Position numbers and translations under genes: made by a program
The notes under the pieces: generated by a model
Database searches by the model: none
What the model saw: only the letters and a program-made list of their open reading frames with translations
What the model was told of the DNA's origin: nothing
Source of the DNA: Paenibacillus helianthi
GTDB taxonomy: Bacteria; Bacillota; Bacilli; Paenibacillales; Paenibacillaceae
DNA length: 64,000 nucleotides
NCBI RefSeq assembly: GCF_001909055.1
Contig: NZ_LVWI01000039.1
Location: 1-64,000, forward strand
Direction of reading: 5' to 3'
Shown here: positions 63,993 through 64,000 of the stretch, in pieces
Layout of the letters: each line of letters starts with the position of its first letter
Numbering within the stretch: position 1 is the first letter of the stretch

Positions 63993-64000
63993 TCAACCTG

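Overview
The window reads as a chromosomal segment of a Paenibacillus-like member of the Bacillales. Gene order follows the Bacillus subtilis block from ylqG through sucCD, dprA, topA, trmFO and hslVU into the fla/che operon, then rpsB-tsf-pyrH-frr-uppS-cdsA-dxr-rasP-proS-polC-rimP-nusA. Ribosome binding sites are strong and purine-rich, TTG and GTG starts are common, and PolC, OhrR, SwrB-like and SigD-type genes are present. Nearly everything lies on the + strand; the one exception is ohr. The genus call is inference from gene order and protein style; no 16S gene or tRNA is present.

Region 1 (1-9.9 kb). A structured, possibly riboswitch-like RNA at the left edge is followed by a FliK-like/FlhB-like gene pair (ylqG-ylqH), a YraN-family protein, a zinc-ribbon protein of unknown function, a small metallophosphoesterase and the AAA+ ATPase YifB/ComM. 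A divergent ohr/ohrR pair forms an organic-peroxide defence module with a shared operator-bearing intergenic region. sucC-sucD has its own promoter overlapped by a catabolite-response-like site, and ends in a strong terminator.

Region 2 (10-16.9 kb). DNA uptake, topology and proteolysis genes: dprA, topA, trmFO, hslV, hslU. The tyrosine recombinase (codV/xerC) expected before hslV and codY expected after hslU are both absent here. Two terminator hairpins close the block.

Region 3 (16.9-48.8 kb). One long flagellar and chemotaxis operon: rod (flgB, flgC, fliE), MS ring and switch (fliF, fliG, fliM, fliY), export ATPase complex (fliH, fliI, fliJ), hook assembly (fliK, flgD, flgG), export gate (fliO, P, Q, R, flhB, flhA), placement GTPase/ATPase (flhF, flhG), chemotaxis (cheY, B, A, W, C, D) and sigD. 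Less-known members sit between them: a MotE-like membrane protein, a TIGR02530-type protein, a two-helix membrane protein between cheD and sigD, and four genes after sigD (FapA-like, a short hydrophilic protein, a SwrB-like protein, and an MltG-N-terminus-like anchored protein). A strong intrinsic terminator lies inside the operon between flgG and swrD. Many start codons in the operon are TTG or GTG.

Region 4 (48.8-64 kb). Translation, envelope and replication genes: rpsB (own consensus promoter and folded leader), an attenuator, a short tsf, pyrH, frr, uppS, cdsA, dxr, rasP/rseP, proS of the archaeal/eukaryotic type, polC, then rimP-nusA behind a near-perfect promoter and a GAAA-capped leader hairpin. 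No CRISPR array, insertion sequence, prophage or tRNA gene was seen. No wholly new multi-gene system is evident; the most notable points are the FliK/FlhB-like pair outside the flagellar operon, the in-operon terminator, the edge RNA and the replaced proS type.
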